Assembly: GCA_030632465.1 (NCBI GenBank)
Contig: DAOVUR010000036.1
Span: forward strand, 1-12,179
DNA: 12,179 bases
Reading direction: 5' to 3'
Origin: a bacterium
GTDB lineage: Bacteria; Verrucomicrobiota; Kiritimatiellia; UBA8416; CAMZLY01
The notes beneath the pieces are model-generated. The model was not told the origin of the DNA. It saw only the letters and a list, made by a program, of their open reading frames with translations, and searched no databases. The translations under genes were made by a program, and so were the position numbers. The first letter of the stretch is position 1. Each line of letters opens with the position of its first letter. Shown piece by piece: positions 1 to 7,402 of this stretch.

Positions 1-523
1 AAAGACGTACGGGACGTTGCTGCGGGTTGGGAGAAATAGCATAGGTCATGGTCTGATAAGAACCATCATCCATCTCCCATTTTATAACAGCAACACCGCT
101 ATCCAGTGCCAGCAGTTTATCGGCATAACCCAGCCAGATCACCAGATTATCTCCCTGCTGAATAATCGGTTCCACGCCTTCTTTTACCCCTAATGGAGGA
201 AGCAATTCATCACCAAACCCATAGTTTGCCACAGCCGCTCCGCAGGGAGCCCCTGCCTGCGCCTCTACTATATTGAACTGACTCTTTATAACATTGCCGG
301 AAATATCAAATATTTCGTCATAGTTGTTTGTATGAATAACCAAGCCGCCAACAGCACCAACAACCCCATACACCACAAGATTAGTGTCATTTGCATCAGC
401 AGATGGATAAATCGGGTTCTCATAACTTGAACGAATCACCGCTGTCTCAGCATGCACTCCGCCGCACCAGCAAATCGATATCGCCAGACTTAATTTTAAC
501 AGGGTTCTTACTCGTATAGGCAT
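1..523 (-). CDS. Secreted protein, N-terminal part only (runs off left edge)
   Basis: An open frame starts with ATG at 523 and reads without a stop to the window edge, giving 174 codons. A strong GGAGG ribosome site (532-536) sits 8 bases before the ATG. The N-terminus (MPIRVRTLLKLSL...) is a typical signal peptide, with probable cleavage after VHA near residue 25. The mature part is rich in beta-prone segments (NLVVYGVVGAVGGLVIHTNN) and ends at the edge in ISPNPQQRPVRL. From memory this resembles the start of very long extracellular proteins in Kiritimatiellota and Lentisphaerota, whose N-terminal module is followed by LamG or other beta modules. The rest is not visible, so total length and function are unknown. 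It is the third gene of a probable operon of exported proteins, 43 bases after the fibre-like gene. The reading frame and export signal are solid; the family assignment is inference. Confidence 0.85.
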   Translation of the reverse strand, partial: MPIRVRTLLKLSLAISICWCGGVHAETAVIRSSYENPIYPSADANDTNLVVYGVVGAVGGLVIHTNNYDEIFDISGNVIKSQFNIVEAQAGAPCGAAVANYGFGDELLPPLGVKEGVEPIIQQGDNLVIWLGYADKLLALDSGVAVIKWEMDDGSYQTMTYAISPNPQQRPVRL

Positions 524-566
524 AACTTTCGCCTCCGTTTAAATCAAAAATCAAAGACAAAAATCA

Positions 567-1745
567 TTAGTTACCAATTGCAATAAAATTGAATGCCGCA
601 TCTTGGTAGTCGGCACCGGCTGAATGATCATCATCCTTGCTAACAATATAAGCGCAGTCAGGAAAGACAGATTCTACCGCCCAGAAATTATCCGGAGCAT
701 TACCGCCGCTTCCTCCACAAACAACTACAAACGGATGATTATCAAATGCCGGTGTAAAGGTGATTTTGTATGCTCCAACAGCATTGATAGGGGTGTATCG
801 AGCAACAGTATACTGATCCCCAAGATCAGCGTATTCAATTGCATCATGCGAAACCCGACCTGCAACAACGCGCACACCGGCTGCTGGTGCTTCAACGATA
901 TGTTCTATCACATGCTCATCAGGCTCATTATAATTCATGACAAGTTTGTCGCGGAGTAAAATATCATCGCCAATATATGCACGCTCATCAACAAAGACAT
1001 CATTCCCCACCACAAGATCACTAGTTTCTGGTTCACCCGCAGGGATTTTACCAGCAAGCGTTTGAAGAGTACCTATACTTAACTTTCGTAAACCGTCAAC
1101 TCTTACATCTTGGTAACAGATTAAAGGCGCTAGTATATCAACGTAAGTCGCGCCAGCACCAACCTGAAGAGAATTTCCTGACCTTGTGATTCCAGCGGCT
1201 TCAAAAGTACTTTCACAACCATCGGCCAAATCCGCATGATCAGCCTCTACAGCCTGCTGAGCAAACTGAGCCTGAATGGCAAATGGTGCAGCCTGTAATT
1301 CCTGACGAGGAAATGATTCTGCGGGTGACGGAACTGTGGCATTATTTTCATCCTCGTTAACAGTAATGCCCAGATAACGTTGTTTGCTTGAACCATTGGG
1401 GTCAATCCAGACCCCCTTCCAAAAATCTTCAACAGTCGGATATGTAGCACTCGCATTGCCGGTTTCCCCGACGCCTGTCTGCCCAAGAATAACCGTGAAA
1501 AAACCGTTGTTGACATACGGCTTATAGGTAGCTCCCCAAAGCAGCGTACCGGCAGTGCCAGCATCATATAGCTTGAAGTCAACCGTATAAACTCCATTGG
1601 TATAATCTGCACCTGTATTAGTCTGCAGGCGCCCCTGATAACTCATAGTTCCCGGCGTAACCTGCTTAGTGATAATCGGAGGCGCAGCCTCTGCAAAAAC
1701 AGCCATAAACAACATACCCACAACACACAACACTATTCTTCTCAT
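567..1745 (-). CDS. Exported fibre-like protein with SYQGRL N-terminal module
   Basis: This encodes 392 residues from ATG at 1745. The frame could extend to an ATG at 1769, but that one directly abuts the previous stop (TAGATG) without a good ribosome site, whereas AGGAG lies 6 bases before 1745. Residues 1-20 form a signal peptide (cleavage near FAEA/APP). Residues 31-90 carry the pattern SYQGRL...G.Y.vdFkLYDA...LW...v.NGfFtV.LG, seen in many exported bacterial proteins next to adhesin or tail-fibre-like parts. Residues 145-175 (PRQELQAAPFAIQAQFAQQA) match the linker that usually closes this module. Residues 240-275 look like short beta-solenoid turns (VVGNDVFVDERAYIGDDILL). The last 80 residues (GAYKITFTPAFDNHPFVVV to FNFIAIGN) resemble beta-sandwich tips of fibres. 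A surface-exposed filament or adhesin is plausible, but no activity can be named. Confidence 0.85.
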   Translation of the reverse strand: MRRIVLCVVGMLFMAVFAEAAPPIITKQVTPGTMSYQGRLQTNTGADYTNGVYTVDFKLYDAGTAGTLLWGATYKPYVNNGFFTVILGQTGVGETGNASATYPTVEDFWKGVWIDPNGSSKQRYLGITVNEDENNATVPSPAESFPRQELQAAPFAIQAQFAQQAVEADHADLADGCESTFEAAGITRSGNSLQVGAGATYVDILAPLICYQDVRVDGLRKLSIGTLQTLAGKIPAGEPETSDLVVGNDVFVDERAYIGDDILLRDKLVMNYNEPDEHVIEHIVEAPAAGVRVVAGRVSHDAIEYADLGDQYTVARYTPINAVGAYKITFTPAFDNHPFVVVCGGSGGNAPDNFWAVESVFPDCAYIVSKDDDHSAGADYQDAAFNFIAIGN

Positions 1746-1751
1746 ATCTAT

Positions 1752-1756
1752 CTCCT
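1752..1756 (-). promoter_or_regulatory. Ribosome binding site deciding the start of the fibre-like gene
   Basis: AGGAG on the minus strand, 6 bases before ATG 1745. The in-frame ATG at 1769 has no comparable site, so the shorter protein with an immediate signal peptide is preferred. Confidence 0.75.
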
Positions 1757-1769
1757 GTATTTTAACCAT

Positions 1770-3515
1770 CTAGTAACTTAGCACTCCGCATTCACTCAGC
1801 TTCACCAATCGAAACAGGCCACTTACATAAATTGTCTTATTCAAACCAACAACCCGTTCCTTAAATACTCCGCCACACTCAGTAATATTCCAGCTAGGAT
1901 TCCCCCCGCCCATTGGATCTATTTCATCAAAAACAAACTGCAGTTCCCGTGAAATATCAAACGACTCAATACCAGCACCCAGCACAGTTTCAATACCATT
2001 ATTAATTTCACGGTTATCATGCTGCGGATGATATGAATGTACAAAGGGATTAACAGGGTCGTTAAAAGCAACATCCACAACACCCATAACTGTCCCATTC
2101 CCGAAATCACCGCTACATTCTATCGGCGGTGTCGGAGCAAAATTAGCCGAACTGATGCGAGTTATCAGAGCTTTGGGATTATCATTACGATATTGCTTGG
2201 CATACTCGGCTTTAGTGAAAAGCTTCAGCTCTATATCTCCATCATCTTTTGTGAGCATGGAGGGATAAATCTGTTGTAAGATTCGACAAGTTCCATTACT
2301 TCTGGAATGCAGTAAAACACGAAAGTTATATGAACGAGAAACGGGAACAGGCGTAACAGTGTCCCAAGTGTTACTTCCGCCCGGACGCGTAGGTGCGCGG
2401 CTAACCTTATCAACCACAACTTCACCAACCCATAGCCCAGTCGTGTCATAAAAATCTGCTGGTGGTACACGACAAACCACTCCGATGTTCTGTTCTATAA
2501 CAGGCACCGAACTGCTCTCGTCTGTAATCTTCAAAATACTCTGAAAAGCCTCGCCCTCTGCACCATTGGTCAGTGCGCTAACATCTGGCATAAGATGCAG
2601 TTCAAGCATGGTTCCCGTTGCAATATTTGTTACCAGTAAATCGGGTAGCATCTCAAACTCTTCACGCACCGTACCGTTTGTAGTAATCATCCTTCCTAAC
2701 AACAACGGAACCTTACCTGCCAGCGGAGTAGCATCAATACCTTCTGCCGGCTCTTCTGAAGCAATATGCCGTATCGTAATCAGGCGGTTAGTATCGGTCT
2801 CGTTTGTTATCTTCAGCGTTTGCGGACGTTGCGATAAATCGTAATCTAACCACTTATCACCATTACCAATATTAACCTTAACTGGTCCAATATAACTGCT
2901 TACACGTTCACCAGACTTAACCCAGTACGCTTTTCCGGCACCTATATTTTCCATCTGCGGACGATATACCTGAGATACCGAACCATCAGAGTTAACTTGT
3001 TGAACATCTCCGCCCTCTGTGGTTGATATACTAACTTCATCCGTAAACCCAAAGTAATCACCAAAAGTTACATCTTCAGAAGAGATGATTGGAAACCCGA
3101 CCAGGTTGTACTTATCACGCAACCAGTCCATATTTAAAACCTCAGCACGGCCTTTAATTTCAACCAATACAGAAACATTAGTTTCCAGATTTACCAAATA
3201 GGTTTGGCCAGCTAATAAACTGCCAAAAGTTGATGCCTCTAGCTGCCCAGGAACCCACTTAAACCAGTGCGCGCTCTGTGGAAACGGATCGTTAGGATCT
3301 TCAGAATACTCAGCACCGCCATCTATACGAGACCACCAAGCAACTGACTCTACAGGAACTCCATTAAACACATGATCACATGACGCCGGAACCGGTTGCG
3401 TTATTATATACACTGCATTCCAGCCAGGTTCCAACAGAACAGCCTGAGTCTTCCACTGCGCCTCCGCCACCACCGCAACAAGAAACAACAATATAATAAA
3501 TGTTTTTCTTTTCAT
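1770..3515 (-). CDS. Large secreted protein of unknown function (Kiritimatiellota-type)
   Basis: This encodes 581 residues. Residues 1-19 are a clear signal peptide (MKRKTFIILLFLVAVVAEA, cleavage before QWK). The mature N-terminus (LLEPGWNAVYIITQPVP...W...W) recurs, from memory, in secreted proteins of Kiritimatiellota-like bacteria. A second module around 125-210 holds NLVGFP (137-142) and a GKAYWVKSGE motif (194-203), and is followed by beta-rich Ig-like segments from about residue 228. The C-terminus runs GGVFKERVVGLNKTIYVSG and ends in RLVKLSECGVLSY, so the protein looks complete. There are no membrane anchors beyond the signal and no catalytic motif that I recognise. It is the first gene of the exported trio; the fibre-like gene follows 24 bases after its stop. 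The ribosome site is weak (GGA about 7 bases upstream). A structural or surface-binding role is inference from context only. Confidence 0.85.
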   Translation of the reverse strand: MKRKTFIILLFLVAVVAEAQWKTQAVLLEPGWNAVYIITQPVPASCDHVFNGVPVESVAWWSRIDGGAEYSEDPNDPFPQSAHWFKWVPGQLEASTFGSLLAGQTYLVNLETNVSVLVEIKGRAEVLNMDWLRDKYNLVGFPIISSEDVTFGDYFGFTDEVSISTTEGGDVQQVNSDGSVSQVYRPQMENIGAGKAYWVKSGERVSSYIGPVKVNIGNGDKWLDYDLSQRPQTLKITNETDTNRLITIRHIASEEPAEGIDATPLAGKVPLLLGRMITTNGTVREEFEMLPDLLVTNIATGTMLELHLMPDVSALTNGAEGEAFQSILKITDESSSVPVIEQNIGVVCRVPPADFYDTTGLWVGEVVVDKVSRAPTRPGGSNTWDTVTPVPVSRSYNFRVLLHSRSNGTCRILQQIYPSMLTKDDGDIELKLFTKAEYAKQYRNDNPKALITRISSANFAPTPPIECSGDFGNGTVMGVVDVAFNDPVNPFVHSYHPQHDNREINNGIETVLGAGIESFDISRELQFVFDEIDPMGGGNPSWNITECGGVFKERVVGLNKTIYVSGLFRLVKLSECGVLSY

Positions 3516-3711
3516 AATATATCCATAACTAAATTATAAATACAACCTAACCCCCGACAATGATAATATCGAATTAACATTTTTCTGTAATTTTGTCAAA
3601 TTATAGCACGCAGTCATTGCAAAACAAGGTTTAATGAGCAGAATTCGAGATAAAATGTGCTAGATGGATCCGCGTAGCTATATACTTAAGCTCTATTAGG
3701 GTATGGATATT
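3516..3711. other. Intergenic gap between the AraC gene and the secreted operon
   Basis: These 196 AT-rich bases hold no credible reading frame on either strand. Apart from the candidate promoter at 3571-3599 I see no clean hairpin with a T-run, so no terminator is called for the AraC gene that ends at 3712. Read-through from the regulator into the secreted operon therefore cannot be excluded. Confidence 0.5.
3571..3599 (-). promoter_or_regulatory. Candidate sigma70-type promoter of the secreted-protein operon
   Basis: On the minus strand a perfect TTGACA (3599-3594) is followed after 17 bases by TAATTC (3576-3571), a poor -10. A better-looking TATTAT nearby has a spacer of 25 bases, which is too long. 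The site is 56 bases before the ATG at 3515 in an AT-rich gap. The -35 is convincing; the -10 is weak, so an activator may be needed. Confidence 0.35.
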
Positions 3712-4542
3712 TTACTTTTGTAGTCGATTGCGGTACTCATGTGGCGTGCAACCTGTTTGTGCACGAAACGCTTTATAGAACTGTGTTGTACAGCTAAATC
3801 CTGCATCATTCATAATATCTATGATAGTTCTCTGGGTGGTGACAAGTGAGCGCATAGCATACGTAAGACGGAGGTGAGTGATGTAAATATTAACAGTCTT
3901 TTCCGTATTCTTATGAAAGACTCTTGTTAGATGCCGCGAAGTACAACCTGCGGCAGAGGCTATGTCATCTAAGCGTATTGGGCTACGAAAATTCCTAGAT
4001 ATATACTGCAGTGCCTTAATAAAGATTTGAGGAGCTTCGGTATCAGGAAGTTGTTGCTTTTTATCTTCTTGTGATTGATATAGGCGTAATAATCTAGCAC
4101 GCACTTCATGAAGAACTATCTCTCGTGAAATATTATTTTTATTCTTAAGCAATCTGACCCAGTCTTTTAATAAATATAGATCTGAATATGGCTTCTCCCG
4201 TGGTTTATCTATAAATAGATCGAGACCAAATAAGCGTGCTAATAGTGGTGATGGAAGATTCCATTGCAGCACCCAGGTTAATGGTAAATGCAAACCAACA
4301 ACAAGTGTCTTAGATGTCAGCTTCAATGTTTGGTGCGGCAGCATTCCCCAATGAACAACTAGGCAGTTCGGAGGAACAGTAACAGTGACCCCTCCATAAA
4401 GCATAGTAGCAGAACCATATTCAAACACACTAATTTCTATTGATTCATGTACATGCCCTGACAGTGGGTATGGCGCGGACTCAAAACCTCTAAGATTATT
4501 TGTATTACTTGTATGATTTAACATATCACGGTTCATTTTCAT
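3712..4542 (-). CDS. AraC-family transcriptional regulator
   Basis: This encodes 276 residues, the usual length for a two-domain AraC protein. The N-terminal part (about 25-110) is a cupin-like sensor domain with HWGMLPH at 64-70, a signature I associate with AraC regulators of Verrucomicrobiota and relatives. The C-terminal part (about 172-276) is the double helix-turn-helix DNA-binding domain. The first helix pair is near 191-212 (LDDIASAAGCTSRHLTRVF). The second is near 241-262, with the family motif GFSCTTQFYKAFRAQTGCTP ending in HEYR. The start could be ATG 4542, or ATG 4536 two codons later, where a GAG lies 8 bases upstream. It is divergent from the gene at 4780. The ligand and targets are unknown; neighbouring genes on either side, including the secreted operon downstream, are candidates. 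Confidence 0.92.
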   Translation of the reverse strand: MKMNRDMLNHTSNTNNLRGFESAPYPLSGHVHESIEISVFEYGSATMLYGGVTVTVPPNCLVVHWGMLPHQTLKLTSKTLVVGLHLPLTWVLQWNLPSPLLARLFGLDLFIDKPREKPYSDLYLLKDWVRLLKNKNNISREIVLHEVRARLLRLYQSQEDKKQQLPDTEAPQIFIKALQYISRNFRSPIRLDDIASAAGCTSRHLTRVFHKNTEKTVNIYITHLRLTYAMRSLVTTQRTIIDIMNDAGFSCTTQFYKAFRAQTGCTPHEYRNRLQK

Positions 4543-4550
4543 GTCTCAAT

Positions 4551-4579
4551 ATAGTAAAAAAGATTGGGTTTCCTGTAAA
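4551..4579 (-). promoter_or_regulatory. Promoter of the AraC gene, possibly giving a leaderless mRNA
   Basis: On the minus strand TTTACA (4579-4574), a 17-base spacer and TACTAT (4556-4551) form a good sigma70-like promoter. Only 8 bases separate the -10 from ATG 4542, so transcription would begin at or within a base or two of the start codon. Confidence 0.5.
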
Positions 4580-4595
4580 GAGGCAAATGAATTTT

Positions 4596-4636
4596 AGAAT
4601 GTTACGTTCTTTCATAGCAAAAGAACTGAACCAGTT
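4596..4636. promoter_or_regulatory. Two short dyads, candidate operator sites
   Basis: An imperfect dyad AGAATG-TTA-CGTTCT (4596-4610) and a perfect 5-bp dyad AACTG-AAC-CAGTT (4624-4636) lie between the two divergent promoters. Their position suits binding sites for a regulator such as the adjacent AraC protein, but short dyads arise by chance in AT-rich DNA. Confidence 0.2.
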
Positions 4637-4696
4637 GATTACGATTAGGAGTACGATAAAAAATCCACCAGAAGGATCCTGCAAGCCAACAACCAT

Positions 4697-4724
4697 TTGA
4701 CAGTATAAGCTAATATGCTACTAT
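4697..4724 (+). promoter_or_regulatory. Promoter of the secretin-N-like / aminopeptidase pair
   Basis: TTGACA (4697-4702), a 16-base spacer and TACTAT (4719-4724) lie 55 bases before ATG 4780. The -10 hexamer is identical to that proposed for the divergent AraC gene, which supports both calls. Confidence 0.5.
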
Positions 4725-4763
4725 CTCTCTTCTTATATGGTCAGATAATAAACGTGTGATTTC

Positions 4764-4769
4764 AAGGAG
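4764..4769 (+). promoter_or_regulatory. Ribosome binding site deciding the start at 4780
   Basis: AAGGAG lies 10 bases before ATG 4780. It falls inside the frame extension from the upstream GTG (4756), so the GTG start would leave this site unused and put eight polar residues before the signal peptide. Confidence 0.7.
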
Positions 4770-4779
4770 AGCAAACATC

Positions 4780-5334
4780 ATGAAACAGATGATTTTTCTA
4801 TTAGCCATCCTGATAAGTAGCGGCACGATAGCTGAAGACAACGCAAGCTATAAGGTGAGTATGATAGACGTCTCTACCAAAACTGCAATAAACGCTTATG
4901 CAGAAATTGCTGGCAAGAAAGTAGATATCGTTCAAGGTGTCCGGGGCAGGGTTACTGTCACAACTGATACAGAGCTAAGTTCAGAAAAATACCTCAAGCT
5001 TATTGAGGATAAGTTAAACGAAGCAAATATCGGCCTCTTCCCTATCACGACAAACCGTCTTGTTGCCACATGGATTGATCTATCCAAAGTTGTTAAGCCG
5101 GCACCGCGAAGCGGCTCATATGCAGACCGTTTAGCAAAACGTAGGGAGGTCCTCCGGAAGCGAAATGCAGCCAATATGACAGAACATACCGAAGAGCTTC
5201 AAGCGAAGATTAAAGCATATCAGAAAGACCTTAAGAGAAGTGGTGGTCCACTACTCCCTATCCAACTTAGCAAGGAAATGGACGCTCAACTTGTAAAGGA
5301 AGGTATTCTGCCACCTCAGAAGAATAGCGAGTAG
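4780..5334 (+). CDS. Small exported protein resembling an isolated secretin N-domain
   Basis: This encodes 184 residues from ATG 4780. Residues 1-18 are a signal peptide (MKQMIFLLAILISSGTIA, cleavage before EDN). Residues 24-100 read like the N0/N1-type domain of type II secretion and pilus secretins: a short helix at 33-43 (TKTAINAYAEI), GKKVDIVQGVRGRVTV (45-60), then ELSSEKYLKLIEDKLNEANI (65-84). No secretin beta-barrel follows. Instead there is a basic, charged helical stretch (115-155) and a tail at 159-179 containing LPIQLSKEMDAQLVKEG. It is probably periplasmic. The aminopeptidase gene starts 8 bases after the stop, so the two are almost certainly co-transcribed. An accessory or adaptor for a secretion machine is one possibility; the domain match is by eye and the function unknown. 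Confidence 0.8.
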   Translation: MKQMIFLLAILISSGTIAEDNASYKVSMIDVSTKTAINAYAEIAGKKVDIVQGVRGRVTVTTDTELSSEKYLKLIEDKLNEANIGLFPITTNRLVATWIDLSKVVKPAPRSGSYADRLAKRREVLRKRNAANMTEHTEELQAKIKAYQKDLKRSGGPLLPIQLSKEMDAQLVKEGILPPQKNSE

Positions 5335-5342
5335 AAATCTCT

Positions 5343-7100
5343 ATGGAAAATAACAGACAACAGACAACAGCGCTAATAATAAAAGAACGCTTAAAACGTA
5401 TACGCACAGCTATGCAGCAACAATTGCTAGATGCTGTAATCTTGCCGACGGGCGATCCGCATATTAGTGAGTACCCGTCAGAACATTGGCGCACTCGTGA
5501 ATGGATATCTGGGTTTACCGGATCAGCCGGAACAGTTGTGATAACTCAAGATGTCGCATTGCTATGGACTGATGGTCGTTACTATATTCAAGCATCACAA
5601 CAGCTTGAAGACACAACTATTGAATTGCAACGAGGCGCAGATCCAGACTGCCCAAAGATATCTGACTGGCTATGCGACAATCTTGAAGCTGGCAATAAGA
5701 TTGGGTATGACGGACGTCAAATAACGGTTGATAGCGCACAGAATATACGCACTACACTAAAGAAGAAGAATATTGAATTACTACTAGATGTGGATCCTGT
5801 TGCTGGAGTATGGGATCAGCGCCCTGCTCTACCTGATGCTGCAGCCTTTGTTCATGAGCCACAATTCTGCGCTCTATCAGTATCAGAAAAACTGAAACAA
5901 GTCCGCATCAAGATGAAAGACGATGGTGCTACGCATTATCTAATAAGTAGCCTAGATGCTGTGGCATGGCTTCTTAATATTCGCGGCTCCGACATTCCAT
6001 ACACACCACTGGTACTAGCTTATGTTATCGTTAGTATGGATAATGTCACATGCCTTATTGATACCGCTAAATGTCCACCAGCTGTTATGGCTCACTTGTC
6101 TGAATCAGATGTTACAGTGCACCCATATTCCAATGTAGGCAATCTATTAAGAAAGCTTGATTCAAGCAGTGTACTATTACTGGACCAAAAGCGAACATGC
6201 GCATGGCTACATGAAACAGTAGCGGCTGGATGTCACGTTACGGAAAGACCTGATATTGTCCAAATTTTAAAATCTATTAAGTCTGATCAAGAAATTGAAA
6301 ATATTCGCAGATGCACAGACCGTGATTGTGCAACTGTTAAAGAGGTGCTCCTCTGGATCGATCAATGCCTAACAGACAACACTGAAATATCAGAACGATC
6401 CGTCTCCCGACAGCTCAACCTTTTACGCGAAAAGAATGATAATTATATTGGTCCAAGCTTTGAAACAATTGCCGCTTATGGTGAGCATGCCGCGATTATT
6501 CACTACGCGGTAACTGCTGAATCAGATGTTAAGATTAAAGATTCTGGATTTCTACTAATTGATACTGGCGGTCAATATCTAGATGGTACAACTGATATCA
6601 CACGCACGGTCGCATGCGGAACCCTTACTGATCAGCAGCGACGCGATTACACACTGGTACTTAAAGGACATATTGCACTATGTCGTGCTGTTTTTCTTGA
6701 AGGTACTTGCGGACCACATCTAGATATTCTAGCTCGTGGCGTACTGAATAAAGAGGGATTAAACTATAATTATGGAACTGGGCATAGCATAGGGTATTGC
6801 CTCGGTGTTCATGAGGGGCCACACGGCATAAGCAATAGCAGTAATATGATAGCACTAAAACCTGGTATGCTTGTCACGAATGAGCCTGGCGTCTATAGAG
6901 AAGGTTCTCATGGTATTCGTATTGAGAATACTCTGCTTGTCTGCGAACATAGCGAAACAGAGTTCGGCAAATTCCTGGCATTTGAGATACTCTCATACTG
7001 CCCTATTGATATGCGGCCCGTAATGGAAGAGCTACTTACTGACGATGAAAAAGCATGGCTTGAAAACTACCACGCAGAGACTGCCAAAAAGTTTGACTGA
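5343..7100 (+). CDS. Xaa-Pro aminopeptidase (aminopeptidase P, M24B, three-domain type)
   Basis: This metallopeptidase would release the N-terminal residue from peptides with proline at position two. It has 585 residues, the long form like eukaryotic XPNPEP1 rather than the roughly 440-residue E. coli PepP. Residues 10-150 are the first creatinase N-terminal domain (LPTGDPHISEY, WISGFTGSAG, LWTDGRYYIQA). About 170-310 is the second, about 318-535 the pita-bread M24 domain, and the end (FLAFEILSYCPID... WLENYH) is the C-terminal aminopeptidase P domain. The five metal ligands are present: D407 and D418 (in DTGGQYLDGTTDITRT), H481 (GTGHSIG), E514 (NEPGVY) and E528 (GIRIEN). No signal peptide, so cytosolic. 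The ribosome site is weak, and translation may be coupled to the gene ending 8 bases upstream. Likely role: peptide catabolism. Confidence 0.95.
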   Translation: MENNRQQTTALIIKERLKRIRTAMQQQLLDAVILPTGDPHISEYPSEHWRTREWISGFTGSAGTVVITQDVALLWTDGRYYIQASQQLEDTTIELQRGADPDCPKISDWLCDNLEAGNKIGYDGRQITVDSAQNIRTTLKKKNIELLLDVDPVAGVWDQRPALPDAAAFVHEPQFCALSVSEKLKQVRIKMKDDGATHYLISSLDAVAWLLNIRGSDIPYTPLVLAYVIVSMDNVTCLIDTAKCPPAVMAHLSESDVTVHPYSNVGNLLRKLDSSSVLLLDQKRTCAWLHETVAAGCHVTERPDIVQILKSIKSDQEIENIRRCTDRDCATVKEVLLWIDQCLTDNTEISERSVSRQLNLLREKNDNYIGPSFETIAAYGEHAAIIHYAVTAESDVKIKDSGFLLIDTGGQYLDGTTDITRTVACGTLTDQQRRDYTLVLKGHIALCRAVFLEGTCGPHLDILARGVLNKEGLNYNYGTGHSIGYCLGVHEGPHGISNSSNMIALKPGMLVTNEPGVYREGSHGIRIENTLLVCEHSETEFGKFLAFEILSYCPIDMRPVMEELLTDDEKAWLENYHAETAKKFD

Positions 7101-7114
7101 GTTTGCGGAACCTA

Positions 7115-7204
7115 CCCGCGTCATGGCTGGAAGGATTCGTTTCACTAAACCTGTCCGCATTGCTTCGCAAAGCGATGCAGGCGAGCCGTTCCACCCCTAC
7201 AATT
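7115..7204 (+). repeat. Palindromic intergenic repeat, copy A (interrupted)
   Basis: Bases 7122-7151 match 7278-7307 at 29 of 30 positions, and 7188-7204 match 7308-7324 at 16 of 17. Between these blocks copy A carries 36 extra bases (7152-7187). The ends pair as GGCTGGAA (7125-7132) with TTCCACCC (7189-7196), 7 of 8. It lies just after the aminopeptidase stop and is not part of a gene I can support. Confidence 0.8.
7157..7178. repeat. Hairpin inside the insert of repeat copy A
   Basis: GCATTGCTT (7157-7165) pairs with AAGCGATGC (7170-7178) over 9 bp with one G-T pair, closing a four-base loop CGCA. It sits within the 36-base stretch absent from copy B and looks like a second small palindromic element nested in the first. 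Confidence 0.6.
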
Positions 7205-7231
7205 CTATCTGTCTAGCCACAACGCGCAAAC

Positions 7232-7251
7232 TGTAGGGCGAGAATGGTTGA
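7232..7251 (-). repeat. Inverted partial copy of the repeat end
   Basis: This 20-base segment, read on the minus strand, matches 7302-7321 (tcaacc...gccctaca) at 17 of 20 positions. It suggests a third, inverted remnant lying between copies A and B. Confidence 0.5.
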
Positions 7252-7269
7252 AGACCTTCCCGCCGGTTT

Positions 7270-7324
7270 CCCGCACACATGGCTGGAAGGATTCGTTTCA
7301 CTCAACCGTTCCAGCCCTACAATT
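7270..7324 (+). repeat. Palindromic intergenic repeat, copy B (uninterrupted)
   Basis: GGCTGGAA (7281-7288) and TTCCAGCC (7309-7316) form a perfect 8-bp stem around a 20-base loop. The flanks CCCGC...CAT upstream and CTACAATT downstream are shared with copy A. A smaller stem CCGCA-AGC-TGCGG follows at 7332-7344. Placed between converging transcripts, it could act as a two-way transcription stop, but no T-run follows the stem. Confidence 0.7.
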
Positions 7325-7402
7325 ACTGGCACCGCAAGCTGCGGGGTATCAAAACTTCGTCTTCGCAATAATACCATTTGTGGTTTGTTTTTAGGTATAT
7401 TA

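Noticed and set aside
624..959. Plus-strand open frame of 111 codons
   Set aside because: It lies entirely opposite the exported fibre-like gene, has no ribosome site and a composition typical of an antisense shadow.
4500..4700. Plus-strand open frame of 66 codons across the divergent promoter region
   Set aside because: It overlaps the AraC 5' end and the proposed promoters, and shows no ribosome site or recognisable protein features.
7373..7392. ACCA-TTTG-TGGT stem followed by a T-rich run, as a plus-strand terminator
   Set aside because: The stem is only 4 bp and the T-run is broken, too weak to call a terminator.
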